A stretch of DNA of 64,000 bases. Source: Synechococcus sp. CC9311 (GTDB lineage: Bacteria > Cyanobacteriota > Cyanobacteriia > PCC-6307 > Cyanobiaceae). This document shows positions 1 to 8,163 of the stretch, piece after piece; positions within the stretch are counted from its first letter, which is position 1; the number at the start of each line of letters is the position of its first letter. The stretch lies in NCBI RefSeq assembly GCF_000014585.1, contig NC_008319.1:2480001-2544000 (forward strand), read 5' to 3'. The notes beneath the pieces were generated by a model. The model made no database searches, had not been told where the DNA came from, and was given only the letters and a program-made list of their open reading frames with translations. The translations under genes and the position numbers were made by a program.

Positions 1-36
1 TCTACAACGACAAGCATCATCAAATACGATTAGCCA

Positions 37-1305
37 ATGCTACACAAAATCCCTGGCATGCCAACAAGAGCTGGATTAATCAACACCATCACAACCGCAA
101 CAACGTTGCTGACGATGTTGCTCTCCGGTTGCTCATCAGCTAACAAGCCAGCTCATACCCTCTATATCGCCTATCCAATTCCAGACAACGAATTCACACA
201 GTCCTCAATAGAACAAAGAGAAAAGCTGATAAGCCTTTTTAATCAGCTATTCCTCAAAACAAATCCCAACACGCGTGTTGTCACTGTTGCCTACAAATCC
301 AATACAATGATACGTCAGATCAAGGAAGACAGCAAGCTAAACCTTGGCCCAGACTTAATCATAAGCACAAATTCACATCTACGATATTTTAATCAAGACT
401 CGCTGTTGAGTACCTTTCCCAACAACTCTCAGTGGACGCAACAGTACGACGATGTCATCAAAAACATGTCCATTGTCGACAACAAACTTCTCTTAGCTCC
501 CGCTATAATCTTCCCTCAAGTTTCCTGTTACAACAACAAGACCGTAAAACAGTCACCAAAAACGATCCAAGAACTGGTGAAGCTTGGTGCAAGCGGAGTT
601 CGCATTGGCTTAGCAACGAATCCCTCTCAGATCTTCTGGACGGCTGGATCGACCGGTGCAATCACAGAAATCAGCTCACTGGTAAACAAGAAAAATCAGA
701 ATAAACCAAAGCCAAAAATCAAAGAATGGATCACATGGCTACGCCAAGCGGCTTACTACCAAAACATTTCCTTTTACAGCCAGCAATCTGAACTTATCAA
801 TGAATTGGCCGCCAATAATCTTGACTGGATCACCTGCGATTCTTTCCAAGCCTCTGCCATAAAAGAGAAAATGGGAGAACAGCTCAGCATTGCCACCCTT
901 CCAGATGGAGTTGAAACAAAAGCTTTTGCATGGCCATTAGTCTTTGGTTTTGGACTAGGCACTGATTCAAGCCCCACACAAAGGGCGCTCGCACTGAGTT
1001 ATGTGAAAACAAACACCAATGTTGTAGGACAAAGGCAAGTGATGCTGCGCACTGAAGGATTCCTTCCTACGAACCAGGCTGTTGATATTCCGAATCGAAG
1101 CTCACAAACTCTCAAAGCCTACAACCATTCTTGGCACACACAATCACGAAGCTATCTCAAGGAGTGGCCCATGATCATTCAATACTTAGCAACATCCAAG
1201 AACTACCTAGCAATCGATCAAATATTAACCGAACTCACCAGTGGAAATATCAGCGTTGACGGCGCAGTGCAGGCCTTAACCAACTTGAGAAAAAAAGGAA
1301 AGTAA
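37..1305 (+). CDS. Extracellular solute-binding lipoprotein (ABC-type, family 1-like)
   Basis: The 422-residue product looks like a periplasmic solute-binding lipoprotein of the sugar/oligopeptide type. A hydrophobic segment around residues 17-30 ends in the lipobox LLSGC, so Cys32 would be the lipidated residue. The body has the alternating pattern of a two-lobed binding protein, with a late segment (EGFLPTNQAV) typical of family 1 proteins. An alternative ATG at 58 gives a shorter signal peptide. No permease or ATPase gene is beside it. Instead its TAA stop overlaps the ATG of an MscS-type channel (TAATG), so the two are probably translated together. The substrate cannot be told from sequence. 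The DNA is A/T-richer than the central part of the window, so recent acquisition is possible. Confidence 0.75.
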   Translation: MLHKIPGMPTRAGLINTITTATTLLTMLLSGCSSANKPAHTLYIAYPIPDNEFTQSSIEQREKLISLFNQLFLKTNPNTRVVTVAYKSNTMIRQIKEDSKLNLGPDLIISTNSHLRYFNQDSLLSTFPNNSQWTQQYDDVIKNMSIVDNKLLLAPAIIFPQVSCYNNKTVKQSPKTIQELVKLGASGVRIGLATNPSQIFWTAGSTGAITEISSLVNKKNQNKPKPKIKEWITWLRQAAYYQNISFYSQQSELINELAANNLDWITCDSFQASAIKEKMGEQLSIATLPDGVETKAFAWPLVFGFGLGTDSSPTQRALALSYVKTNTNVVGQRQVMLRTEGFLPTNQAVDIPNRSSQTLKAYNHSWHTQSRSYLKEWPMIIQYLATSKNYLAIDQILTELTSGNISVDGAVQALTNLRKKGK

Positions 1306-2579
1306 TGAACAATCTTCTCTTCGAGGTTTCATCCTGGACTGGATACATTGGTCGAGCAGCAGTTAGTTGGCAGTTGATCTTGATTGCCTGCACACTAATC
1401 ACTGATGCATTCATTCGCAAAAAGCTGGGAACAAAAAATGTTTCACTCTTAACATCTCAGACCGTAAGTCCTCTTGCGCTACTTGGCATCAGCATTGTGC
1501 TTTGGGTAGCCTCCATTCCCACAGGAATCGCGATCCGCTTTGGATTGATCTGGGCAGCATGGAACATTCTTTTATGGATCGAACAGAAACTGATCCAACG
1601 CAACCCGAAGGATCGAAGAGCGCTCTGGCTCAGGCGCCTAGTGCGTCCTGCCATCCTTGTTTTTGCACTGCTTTACTGCATCGAGCGACTCAGCAGTCTC
1701 TCATCCATTGGTCTGATTAATGTGGGCACATTGCTGAATACCCAACTGGCGCTAGGCAAACTTTTTTACTCCGTAATCGGCCTCTATCTAATTCTGATTG
1801 CCAGCGCCCCGATCGCATTCCTCATCTCATGGATCTCAAAAGAAGGCCTGAAAATCAGCAATCAAAGTCGTCATGCGATTGAAATCATCGTTCGTTATTT
1901 AATCATCAGTTTTGGCCTCCTGGCTGTAGCCCTTCAGGCTGGTTTTAACGCAACAGCGTTACTGACCATTTCAGCAGGTTTGTCCGTTGGTCTTGGTTTT
2001 GGCATCAAAGAAATCTTTGCGAATTTCATCAGCGGAATTTGGCTTTTGTTTGAAGGATCAATCCGACCTGGAGAGATTCTGATGATCAAAGGCGAGCCTT
2101 GCCGAGTCAACAAATTAGGTCTGCGAGCCACACTTCTATCCCGTCAACGGGATGATGCTGAACTGCTCATTCCCAATCAAACCTTTTTCACCCAAGATGC
2201 TGAATCATTCACAGCTGGCGAAAACTACAGACGAGATGAAGTGGTTGTCGGTGCTGCCTATCACCATGAACCGCAGCAGGTGATAACACTTCTCGAGAAG
2301 GTCGCCTGCCAGCATCCAAGGGTCCTACAACATCCCGCACCCCAGGCTTTCGCGATCGACTTTGCAGAGTCGTCGATCAACTACAAACTCAAGTACTCGG
2401 TCCGCAATCCCTTGGAGGCTCTCACCGTGAGCAGTGACTTGCGTCAGGAGATCTGGACTGCATTCAACAAACACGGGATTGGTATCCCATTCCCACAACG
2501 CCAGGTTTATCCGATGGAGTGGCCACCCAACAAGCAATCAAGCCTGCAATCCCAGCAAAACCACCACGATCACTCCTAA
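1305..2579 (+). CDS. MscS-family mechanosensitive channel protein
   Basis: This 424-residue membrane protein has several hydrophobic segments in the first ~230 residues. They are followed by a Gly/Ala-rich pore helix (SAGLSVGLGFG, about residues 222-232) and a beta domain with PGEILMIKG and LLIPNQTF. These are the hallmarks of small-conductance mechanosensitive (MscS) channels, which release solutes on osmotic downshock. Its ATG overlaps the stop of the upstream solute-binding lipoprotein, so it is the second gene of a two-gene unit. A second, shorter MscS homologue lies at 7080-8153; the two are clearly different in sequence. The protein is longer than the E. coli MscS (about 286 residues) because of extra N-terminal membrane segments. 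Family assignment is firm; a role other than osmotic relief is possible given the partner gene. Confidence 0.85.
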   Translation: MNNLLFEVSSWTGYIGRAAVSWQLILIACTLITDAFIRKKLGTKNVSLLTSQTVSPLALLGISIVLWVASIPTGIAIRFGLIWAAWNILLWIEQKLIQRNPKDRRALWLRRLVRPAILVFALLYCIERLSSLSSIGLINVGTLLNTQLALGKLFYSVIGLYLILIASAPIAFLISWISKEGLKISNQSRHAIEIIVRYLIISFGLLAVALQAGFNATALLTISAGLSVGLGFGIKEIFANFISGIWLLFEGSIRPGEILMIKGEPCRVNKLGLRATLLSRQRDDAELLIPNQTFFTQDAESFTAGENYRRDEVVVGAAYHHEPQQVITLLEKVACQHPRVLQHPAPQAFAIDFAESSINYKLKYSVRNPLEALTVSSDLRQEIWTAFNKHGIGIPFPQRQVYPMEWPPNKQSSLQSQQNHHDHS

Positions 2580-2998
2580 TCGTTTTCGGGCTAGCGCAGC
2601 TAGCATTTCAATATCCGCAAGCTTTGCGTTCCATTTCGCCACCACTTCTGCTGGTCCCTGGATCGACAGCAGCACCTGCAGCTCACCTCCTACCCAAAGG
2701 CATCACTGAATTGAATCTGAAAAAACACAAAAATTCGCAGAATTCCTGCAACCAGACTGCCTTTCACCAACATAATAGATCTTTCTGAGTCAACACGCCA
2801 GACAAGGCATACACAATGAGATTAGAAGCCTAAAATCAACTTAAAAGAGATTACGAACTGCAAGCTCAAGAAACCATACCAAAACAACAACCTACACTAT
2901 TAATGTCTACGGCTACATGATTACCACGAAAAATCAACGATAGGAACAATTTTCACGAACGCAAGCTTATCCAAACCCTAACATTCAACGCAATCAAA
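2580..2998. other. A/T-rich intergenic stretch, no supported gene
   Basis: About 420 bases between the MscS gene and the PhnD-like gene. Reading frames here are short and overlap the end of the MscS gene in other frames. No tRNA, clear terminator or strong repeat was seen. It probably holds the promoter of the PhnD-like/GGDEF-EAL pair, but no convincing -10/-35 could be singled out. Confidence 0.5.
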
Positions 2999-3898
2999 AT
3001 GTCTATTCTGACGATAAAGCTCCTACTCATAGCATTTACTGGAGTAATCGCTGGATGCAACAACAATCAATCAAAAAGTATTGAATCCAGTAACGAATCA
3101 AGGCTTACGAAAAACACGGTGAAAGATTGCGCGGGTGAGCATTCCGCAGAGGCAAAACTCCGAACAGTTTCCATTGTCCCTCAATTCTCCGCCTCAAGAA
3201 TTCATTCTGATTACTGGCCTCTTCTTACAGAAATAGGGAAACGCACAAATATATGCTTCAAGCTCGATCAACAAAAATCAATTCCATCATTTGAAGTAGG
3301 GCTCAAATCGGGGGCTTACGATTATGCCTTTATGAACCCATACCATCAGGTGATGGTAAGCGATATCTATCAACCTATCATTAGGGACAAGCAACGTTTG
3401 CTCACAGGGATCATTGTGACCAACAAAGGGAGCAATATTAATTCCGTACAACAAATCAATGGACGCACATTGTTGCTTCCGGCACCCAATGCATTTGGCG
3501 CATCACTACTGACACGAGCATACCTTGACAAAAAGAATATCAAGTTCAATCCAAAATACGTCAAAACGCATCAAAATGTTTATCGCGGGGTCGCTCGAGA
3601 TTCAGAGCTTATTGGAGGCGGGGTCAACAACACATTCAACCGCGAAAGCGACGAGCTTCGCTCCAATCTATCTATCTTGGTTGAGACCCCTGGGTACCCG
3701 GCTCATCCCTTTTCAGCACTGAAAGAACTACCACCTGAAGAGATTAAAAATGTTCAAAATGCGTGGATCATGATTGCAAAAGATTCCAATTCAAAAGATC
3801 TATTTAGGCAAGTTCAGATAAAAATCCCTATCAAGGCTAACTACAATCAAGATTACGCCCCACTTAAAAATCTTAGACTTGAAAAATACGTGCAGTGA
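2999..3898 (+). CDS. PhnD-like phosphate/phosphonate-type binding lipoprotein
   Basis: The 299-residue product has a short hydrophobic signal with a lipobox-like IAGC near residue 20. It then shows the PhnD/phosphonate-binding pattern: a fluxional start (RTVSIVPQF), the block DYAFMNPYHQ near residues 102-111, a segment like LLTGIIVTNKGSNI, and NGRTLLLPAPNAFGAS near 154-169. Such proteins bind phosphonates, phosphite or related oxyanions in the periplasm. No phnC/phnE transporter genes are next to it. Its TGA overlaps the GTG start of a membrane GGDEF-EAL protein (GTGA), so it more likely works as the ligand-sensing subunit of that c-di-GMP enzyme than as a transporter part; that role is inference. 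The DNA is A/T-rich compared with the housekeeping genes further along. Confidence 0.8.
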   Translation: MSILTIKLLLIAFTGVIAGCNNNQSKSIESSNESRLTKNTVKDCAGEHSAEAKLRTVSIVPQFSASRIHSDYWPLLTEIGKRTNICFKLDQQKSIPSFEVGLKSGAYDYAFMNPYHQVMVSDIYQPIIRDKQRLLTGIIVTNKGSNINSVQQINGRTLLLPAPNAFGASLLTRAYLDKKNIKFNPKYVKTHQNVYRGVARDSELIGGGVNNTFNRESDELRSNLSILVETPGYPAHPFSALKELPPEEIKNVQNAWIMIAKDSNSKDLFRQVQIKIPIKANYNQDYAPLKNLRLEKYVQ

Positions 3899-6279
3899 AC
3901 TTGAACTTGAAAAAAATATTTAATGTTAAAAAAGCAGTATTTGTCTTCCGCCACAACGCTGTTCCACTGACACTGATGGCATCCTGCGGCCTTATTGCTC
4001 TATTCGGAGCAGACCGATGGATTCTTCGAAATCTAGAAGAACAAAGAAATCTTAATTTCAAGCAATCAATCAGCAGAATTGCATTACAACTTAGCGAAAA
4101 TATCCTACTTGAAAACTACAATAATATTGATACACTTCTCCTGCGAATTCTTGATGAAGACCTTCATGTGACATGCCTGTTGGTTTCGGGTAACAACGGG
4201 AAAATATTGTCAATTGCAAGTCGTGAGCAGCCGGGTGCTACTGCATCCATTAAATATGGAAAACCCCCAAAAAAATGTCAAGCTAGCAGACAAGAGCCAA
4301 ATAACAAATCAATTTATAATGGAAATTTTTACGCAGAAAGAAGAATCGAAAACAACAATCTACCTCTTGGATTTGTAAGAGGACATGCAGTCAATGACGA
4401 GAATGACTTGGCACTAATTCGCACAATTGAGATTATTCTCTTTGGTGCATTTGGAGTTGCCTTTCTACCGGCTTTTGGATTACTTAGCTGGTCGAGCCTC
4501 CGTCAACTAGAGATAGAGCAAGAAAAGACTGCACGAGTGTCAGGGTTAATTAAGCAGCTTCAGGAAGCCCAAGGTCGAACATATGCTGCTTTTGAAGGAA
4601 CCAATGACGGCTGGATTGAATGGAATCTACAAACAAATCAATGCTTGCCATCACTTAAGATGAGACGACTATTAGGCATATACAAATATCACAGAATTGC
4701 GCAAAGAGCCGATCATTCACTAAGCGAAAACTGGAAATATTTTATCATCAAACAAGATTATAAAAAATTTCATTTTTTCCTGGATAACATCAGACAAAAA
4801 ACTGGTAGAGCTCACTTACCCAAAGTATCTGGAATCGAGGTACGCATTAAACCAATCGGTTCAACAAAAATTCAAACCCTGAAGGTTGAAGCGGTAGTCA
4901 CAAAAAATGTCAACAACCAGCCTTCAGTGATAGCTCTTGTTGCGAATAATATTACACGCGCAAAGGAACAACAACAGAGAATCAATCATCTCGCTTTTTA
5001 TGACACTCTAACAGGCCTTCGAAATCGATTCTCCTTTGAGGAAGAACTCAAAAATGCTGTAAATGGCCTCAATAGAAATGAATATCGCTTGGCAATATTT
5101 GCTATTGATATTGATAATTTTAAATTCTTAAATGACTCTCATGGGCATGCGGCAGGTGATCAATTTCTAATCCAGGTTGCCAACCGAATCAAATCTTGCT
5201 TACGAGCCAATGACTTTGTAGCTCGTCTTGGAGGGGATGAATTCGTCATCATTTTTAGACTTCCGTACAAAAGCAACAGCGAGATAGAAACCCTGACCAC
5301 ATCAATAGCGGGAAAGCTCCTAGCCAAATTATCAAATGCCTTTAGCCTCAAAAATTGTACTGTTTACAATACCTGCAGCATTGGAATTTGCATCGCCAAT
5401 GCTGGATCTAAGTCTACAGCAACATTATTAGACAAAGCTGACATAGCCCTATACAAAGCCAAAGAAATAGGGCGCAATTGTTTCTATATATATCAAGCGG
5501 GAATGGCATCAGCTCTTATTTCAAAAGCGACTACCGCAGAAAGACTCAGAACATTCATTGACGCAGGCGAAAGTGGGCTTTGCTTACAGCCAATCGTAAG
5601 ACTAGACACCAATTACTCTTTAAATAACAAAGGACAACAACGGATCGCTGGATATGAAGCCCTTTTTCGCTGCCCACGCCTTAAAAAAAGCATTCAATAC
5701 TTAATATCATGCGCAGAAGAAGCAGGCATTATTAATTCCATTACAGAGTCAATACTCGACGGAATCAAAGATGAATTAAGCAAAATACATCGCAACAAAA
5801 ATGCTTACATATCGATAAACATAAGTCCTATCCAGTTTTTAGAAAACAAATTCCCCTCAAAATTCTTGAGCCAGCTTCGCCATAGAGACATTAATCCCAA
5901 AAGAATCTGCATAGAAATAACAGAAACCGCCGTCCTAGAAGACACTAATTGCGCGCTAAATCATATTACTTCATTGCAAAAGGAGGGAATTCGCTTCTCT
6001 CTAGATGATTTCGGCACTGGCTATGCTTCAATCGAACTCCTCAGAAAGCTGCCATTTACCTATTTAAAAATAGATAGATCCTACATCCAAAATATCCATC
6101 AAGAATCAGAGATCAAGCTCGTCAAATCTATTATCAGCATGGCCAAAGCGTTTGACATGGAACTCATAGGAGAAGGGGTAGAAACTATCGGACAAAAAAC
6201 CATCCTTGAATCCCTTGGCTGTGAATATGCCCAAGGATTTTTGTTTAACAAAGATGGCAGTTACAACCATGTCAGTTAA
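3895..6279 (+). CDS. Membrane PAS-like/GGDEF/EAL c-di-GMP turnover protein
   Basis: This 794-residue protein starts at a GTG overlapping the previous stop. A membrane segment (about residues 21-44), a periplasmic stretch (about 45-172) and a second membrane segment (about 175-200) are followed by a PAS-like region (about 228-355), a GGDEF domain (about 365-535) and an EAL domain (about 545-790). GGDEF is intact at 446-450, with a RAND inhibitory site (RxxD) five residues upstream. The EAL side also keeps its catalytic residues: EAL at 588-590, NISP, EITE, DDFGTGYAS, KID and GEGVE. Both cyclase and phosphodiesterase activities therefore look possible. The upstream PhnD-like lipoprotein probably talks to the periplasmic stretch. 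c-di-GMP proteins are uncommon in marine picocyanobacteria, and the low G+C look suggests transfer. Confidence 0.88.
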   Translation: MNLNLKKIFNVKKAVFVFRHNAVPLTLMASCGLIALFGADRWILRNLEEQRNLNFKQSISRIALQLSENILLENYNNIDTLLLRILDEDLHVTCLLVSGNNGKILSIASREQPGATASIKYGKPPKKCQASRQEPNNKSIYNGNFYAERRIENNNLPLGFVRGHAVNDENDLALIRTIEIILFGAFGVAFLPAFGLLSWSSLRQLEIEQEKTARVSGLIKQLQEAQGRTYAAFEGTNDGWIEWNLQTNQCLPSLKMRRLLGIYKYHRIAQRADHSLSENWKYFIIKQDYKKFHFFLDNIRQKTGRAHLPKVSGIEVRIKPIGSTKIQTLKVEAVVTKNVNNQPSVIALVANNITRAKEQQQRINHLAFYDTLTGLRNRFSFEEELKNAVNGLNRNEYRLAIFAIDIDNFKFLNDSHGHAAGDQFLIQVANRIKSCLRANDFVARLGGDEFVIIFRLPYKSNSEIETLTTSIAGKLLAKLSNAFSLKNCTVYNTCSIGICIANAGSKSTATLLDKADIALYKAKEIGRNCFYIYQAGMASALISKATTAERLRTFIDAGESGLCLQPIVRLDTNYSLNNKGQQRIAGYEALFRCPRLKKSIQYLISCAEEAGIINSITESILDGIKDELSKIHRNKNAYISINISPIQFLENKFPSKFLSQLRHRDINPKRICIEITETAVLEDTNCALNHITSLQKEGIRFSLDDFGTGYASIELLRKLPFTYLKIDRSYIQNIHQESEIKLVKSIISMAKAFDMELIGEGVETIGQKTILESLGCEYAQGFLFNKDGSYNHVS

Positions 6280-6343
6280 TCAAGGAGCATTCCATCGAGA
6301 GTTGGTCAACCATTGATAACAACTCAGTTCAGATCGCACAGCC

Positions 6344-6966
6344 TTTTAGTTGCTAACTCTGCCCGCGCCTGCTCCTCTGCAAGGTTGGGATTGGCCCATA
6401 GGCCGGGGAAGCCCTTGATCTCCTTCTTGGGCTTGGCGATGTTTTTCTCTAGGCGGGCCTGAAGTGCTTCCAGATCAACCAGGCCTTCGATGGGCAGCAA
6501 CAGGGGCAGCCTCGGCGTCCGCTGGTGTCGTCAACTAGACGGATTCCGCTCGATTCAAAGACGTGATATCAGACGTACCTTGCCCAAAAAGTCCCACCAG
6601 AGCTGGGTGGTCAGTCACGAATCGCACGGGTAACGATTGGGATAGTTTTAAACCCGCAACGGCTCGCAAAGGACGCTTCCAATTCATCATCCAAAGCAAC
6701 CTCGTCCACAACTGACCAAGATTGAAGTACCAAGAAAATGGTTTCGCTCTCCGCGGTAACGCTGTGCCAAAACTCCTCTGGGAGGTGCGTCATCAGGGGA
6801 TACAGCATCAGAGGCATTGGACTGATCACTGTTGCCAGCACCCTCCCGCACTAGAGCGCAGCGAAGGCCGTCGGTGCCATAGCTCAATCAAAAGCAGCGG
6901 ATCAATACCAAACCAGCGCTCTTGCTCATCTTGCGATTCTGCCCGTCCCGAACCAACCCGTGGATG
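6344..6966 (-). pseudogene. Decayed partial duplicate of valS (3' half)
   Basis: Read on the minus strand, this stretch repeats scattered pieces of the valyl-tRNA synthetase encoded at 8164-10908. They include [18 protein letters not shown] with the KMSKS signature, YGTDGLRCALVRE, LMLYPLMTHLPEEFWHSVTAE and part of the C-terminal coiled coil. Order and strand match the intact gene. At least two internal deletions are visible: roughly the DNA matching 8810-9205 is missing near 6840, and about 60 bases matching 8600-8640 are missing near 6670. Frameshifts break the rest, so no long frame survives. It is a dead remnant, not a gene; an MscS gene sits between it and the intact copy. Boundaries are by eye and may be off by tens of bases. 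Confidence 0.85.
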
Positions 6967-7079
6967 AAGCCAACGCTATGACAAATCAGCCCAATGAAAA
7001 TTGATAGACCTCTGCATTCGGCCTGATCAAAGACGAAGGAGACGGCAGACTGCACGAAGCAGATCACCACGATGACGCA

Positions 7080-8153
7080 ATGAAAGAAAGGATCATTCAA
7101 GACGTGGATTGGATCCACTCCAACTCCGGGGTATTGATTGGTACTGCCGTTCTGGTAGCGCTCTGGCTTGTCCTTGGGCTCATGGAGCGGAAAGGACAAA
7201 ATATTGGCGGGATCATCGCTAAAGCAATCCGTCAGCCATTGCTCCTAGGGCTCAGCACCTCTCTTTACTTGGGCTGGCTCGGACGCCAAATCGCCAACAA
7301 TGTGGAGTGGCTGGATGGCAGCAATGCTTTAAAGCTCTCCGCCACAATCACGATCCTCGCCGTCACGTGGGCGGTGAGCCGATTGGGCCACGCCGTCATG
7401 GAGACCAGACGTTTTGAGCGATGGCTCCAGATGGACGACCCCAAAGATCGAGCAATGGCCATCAGCTTTATCGGCCGCATCTATACGATCTTGATTCTGT
7501 TGATTGGCGCTAGCGCCTTGATGCTCACCTTCGGGGTTCCCGCCACAGCACTCGCGGCTCTAGGAGGAGGCGCGGGAGTTGGACTGGCCTTCGGGACGCA
7601 AAACATCTCCCAAAACTTCTTCTCCGGCTTCATGCTGTTCTTTAACCGTCCCTTTAAGGAGGGGGACTGGATCAGTACGGACGGAATGGAAGGAACCGTT
7701 GAAAATATCGGCTGGTATCACACACGGCTACGCACATTTGAGCGGCGACCAATGTATATCCCCAATGCAGTATTTGCAACGAACAGCATCGTCAATCCCG
7801 GGCAAATGTATAACCGCCGGATCCTGGCAAATATTGGCTTGCGCTACGAAGACATCCCCGCCATGGATGCTATTACGAAGCAAGTGCGAGAACTCCTGAA
7901 AAACCACAACGCGATTGACAATGATCAAATCATCCTGGTGCATTTTAATGCATGGGAGAGTTCATCACTCAATCTTCAGGTTTATTGCTTCACTAAAACC
8001 ACAAACTGGCAAGACTACTTAGACATTCAGCAGGAAATATTTCTGGAGATTGCAAAAATTGTAAAGGCCAACAATGCCGACTTTGCTTTCGATTGCACCA
8101 CCCTCTATCCAGCACCCAATTTAAAACCAGAGCAGCTATTCCCCTCGGCCTGA
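7080..8153 (+). CDS. MscS-family mechanosensitive channel protein
   Basis: The 357-residue product has four to five hydrophobic segments in the first ~165 residues. Then comes the MscS pore helix (ALGGGAGVGLAFG, about 160-172), the block NFFSGFMLFFNRPFKEGDW and a beta domain with RRPMYIPNAVFATNSIVNPG. This is the canonical MscS signature, more so than the paralogue at 1305-2579. It would open under membrane tension and protect against osmotic downshock. It starts just after the valS remnant. It is convergent with the intact valS, whose stop is only 10 bases away, leaving no room for a conventional terminator between them. Its placement between the two valS copies suggests it was carried along in the rearrangement that made the duplicate. 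Confidence 0.88.
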   Translation: MKERIIQDVDWIHSNSGVLIGTAVLVALWLVLGLMERKGQNIGGIIAKAIRQPLLLGLSTSLYLGWLGRQIANNVEWLDGSNALKLSATITILAVTWAVSRLGHAVMETRRFERWLQMDDPKDRAMAISFIGRIYTILILLIGASALMLTFGVPATALAALGGGAGVGLAFGTQNISQNFFSGFMLFFNRPFKEGDWISTDGMEGTVENIGWYHTRLRTFERRPMYIPNAVFATNSIVNPGQMYNRRILANIGLRYEDIPAMDAITKQVRELLKNHNAIDNDQIILVHFNAWESSSLNLQVYCFTKTTNWQDYLDIQQEIFLEIAKIVKANNADFAFDCTTLYPAPNLKPEQLFPSA

Positions 8154-8163
8154 TAGCCACTAT

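Noticed and set aside
2434-2788. Two plus-strand frames of about 90 codons at the end of the MscS gene
   Set aside because: They overlap the MscS C-terminus in other frames and run into low-complexity A/T-rich sequence.
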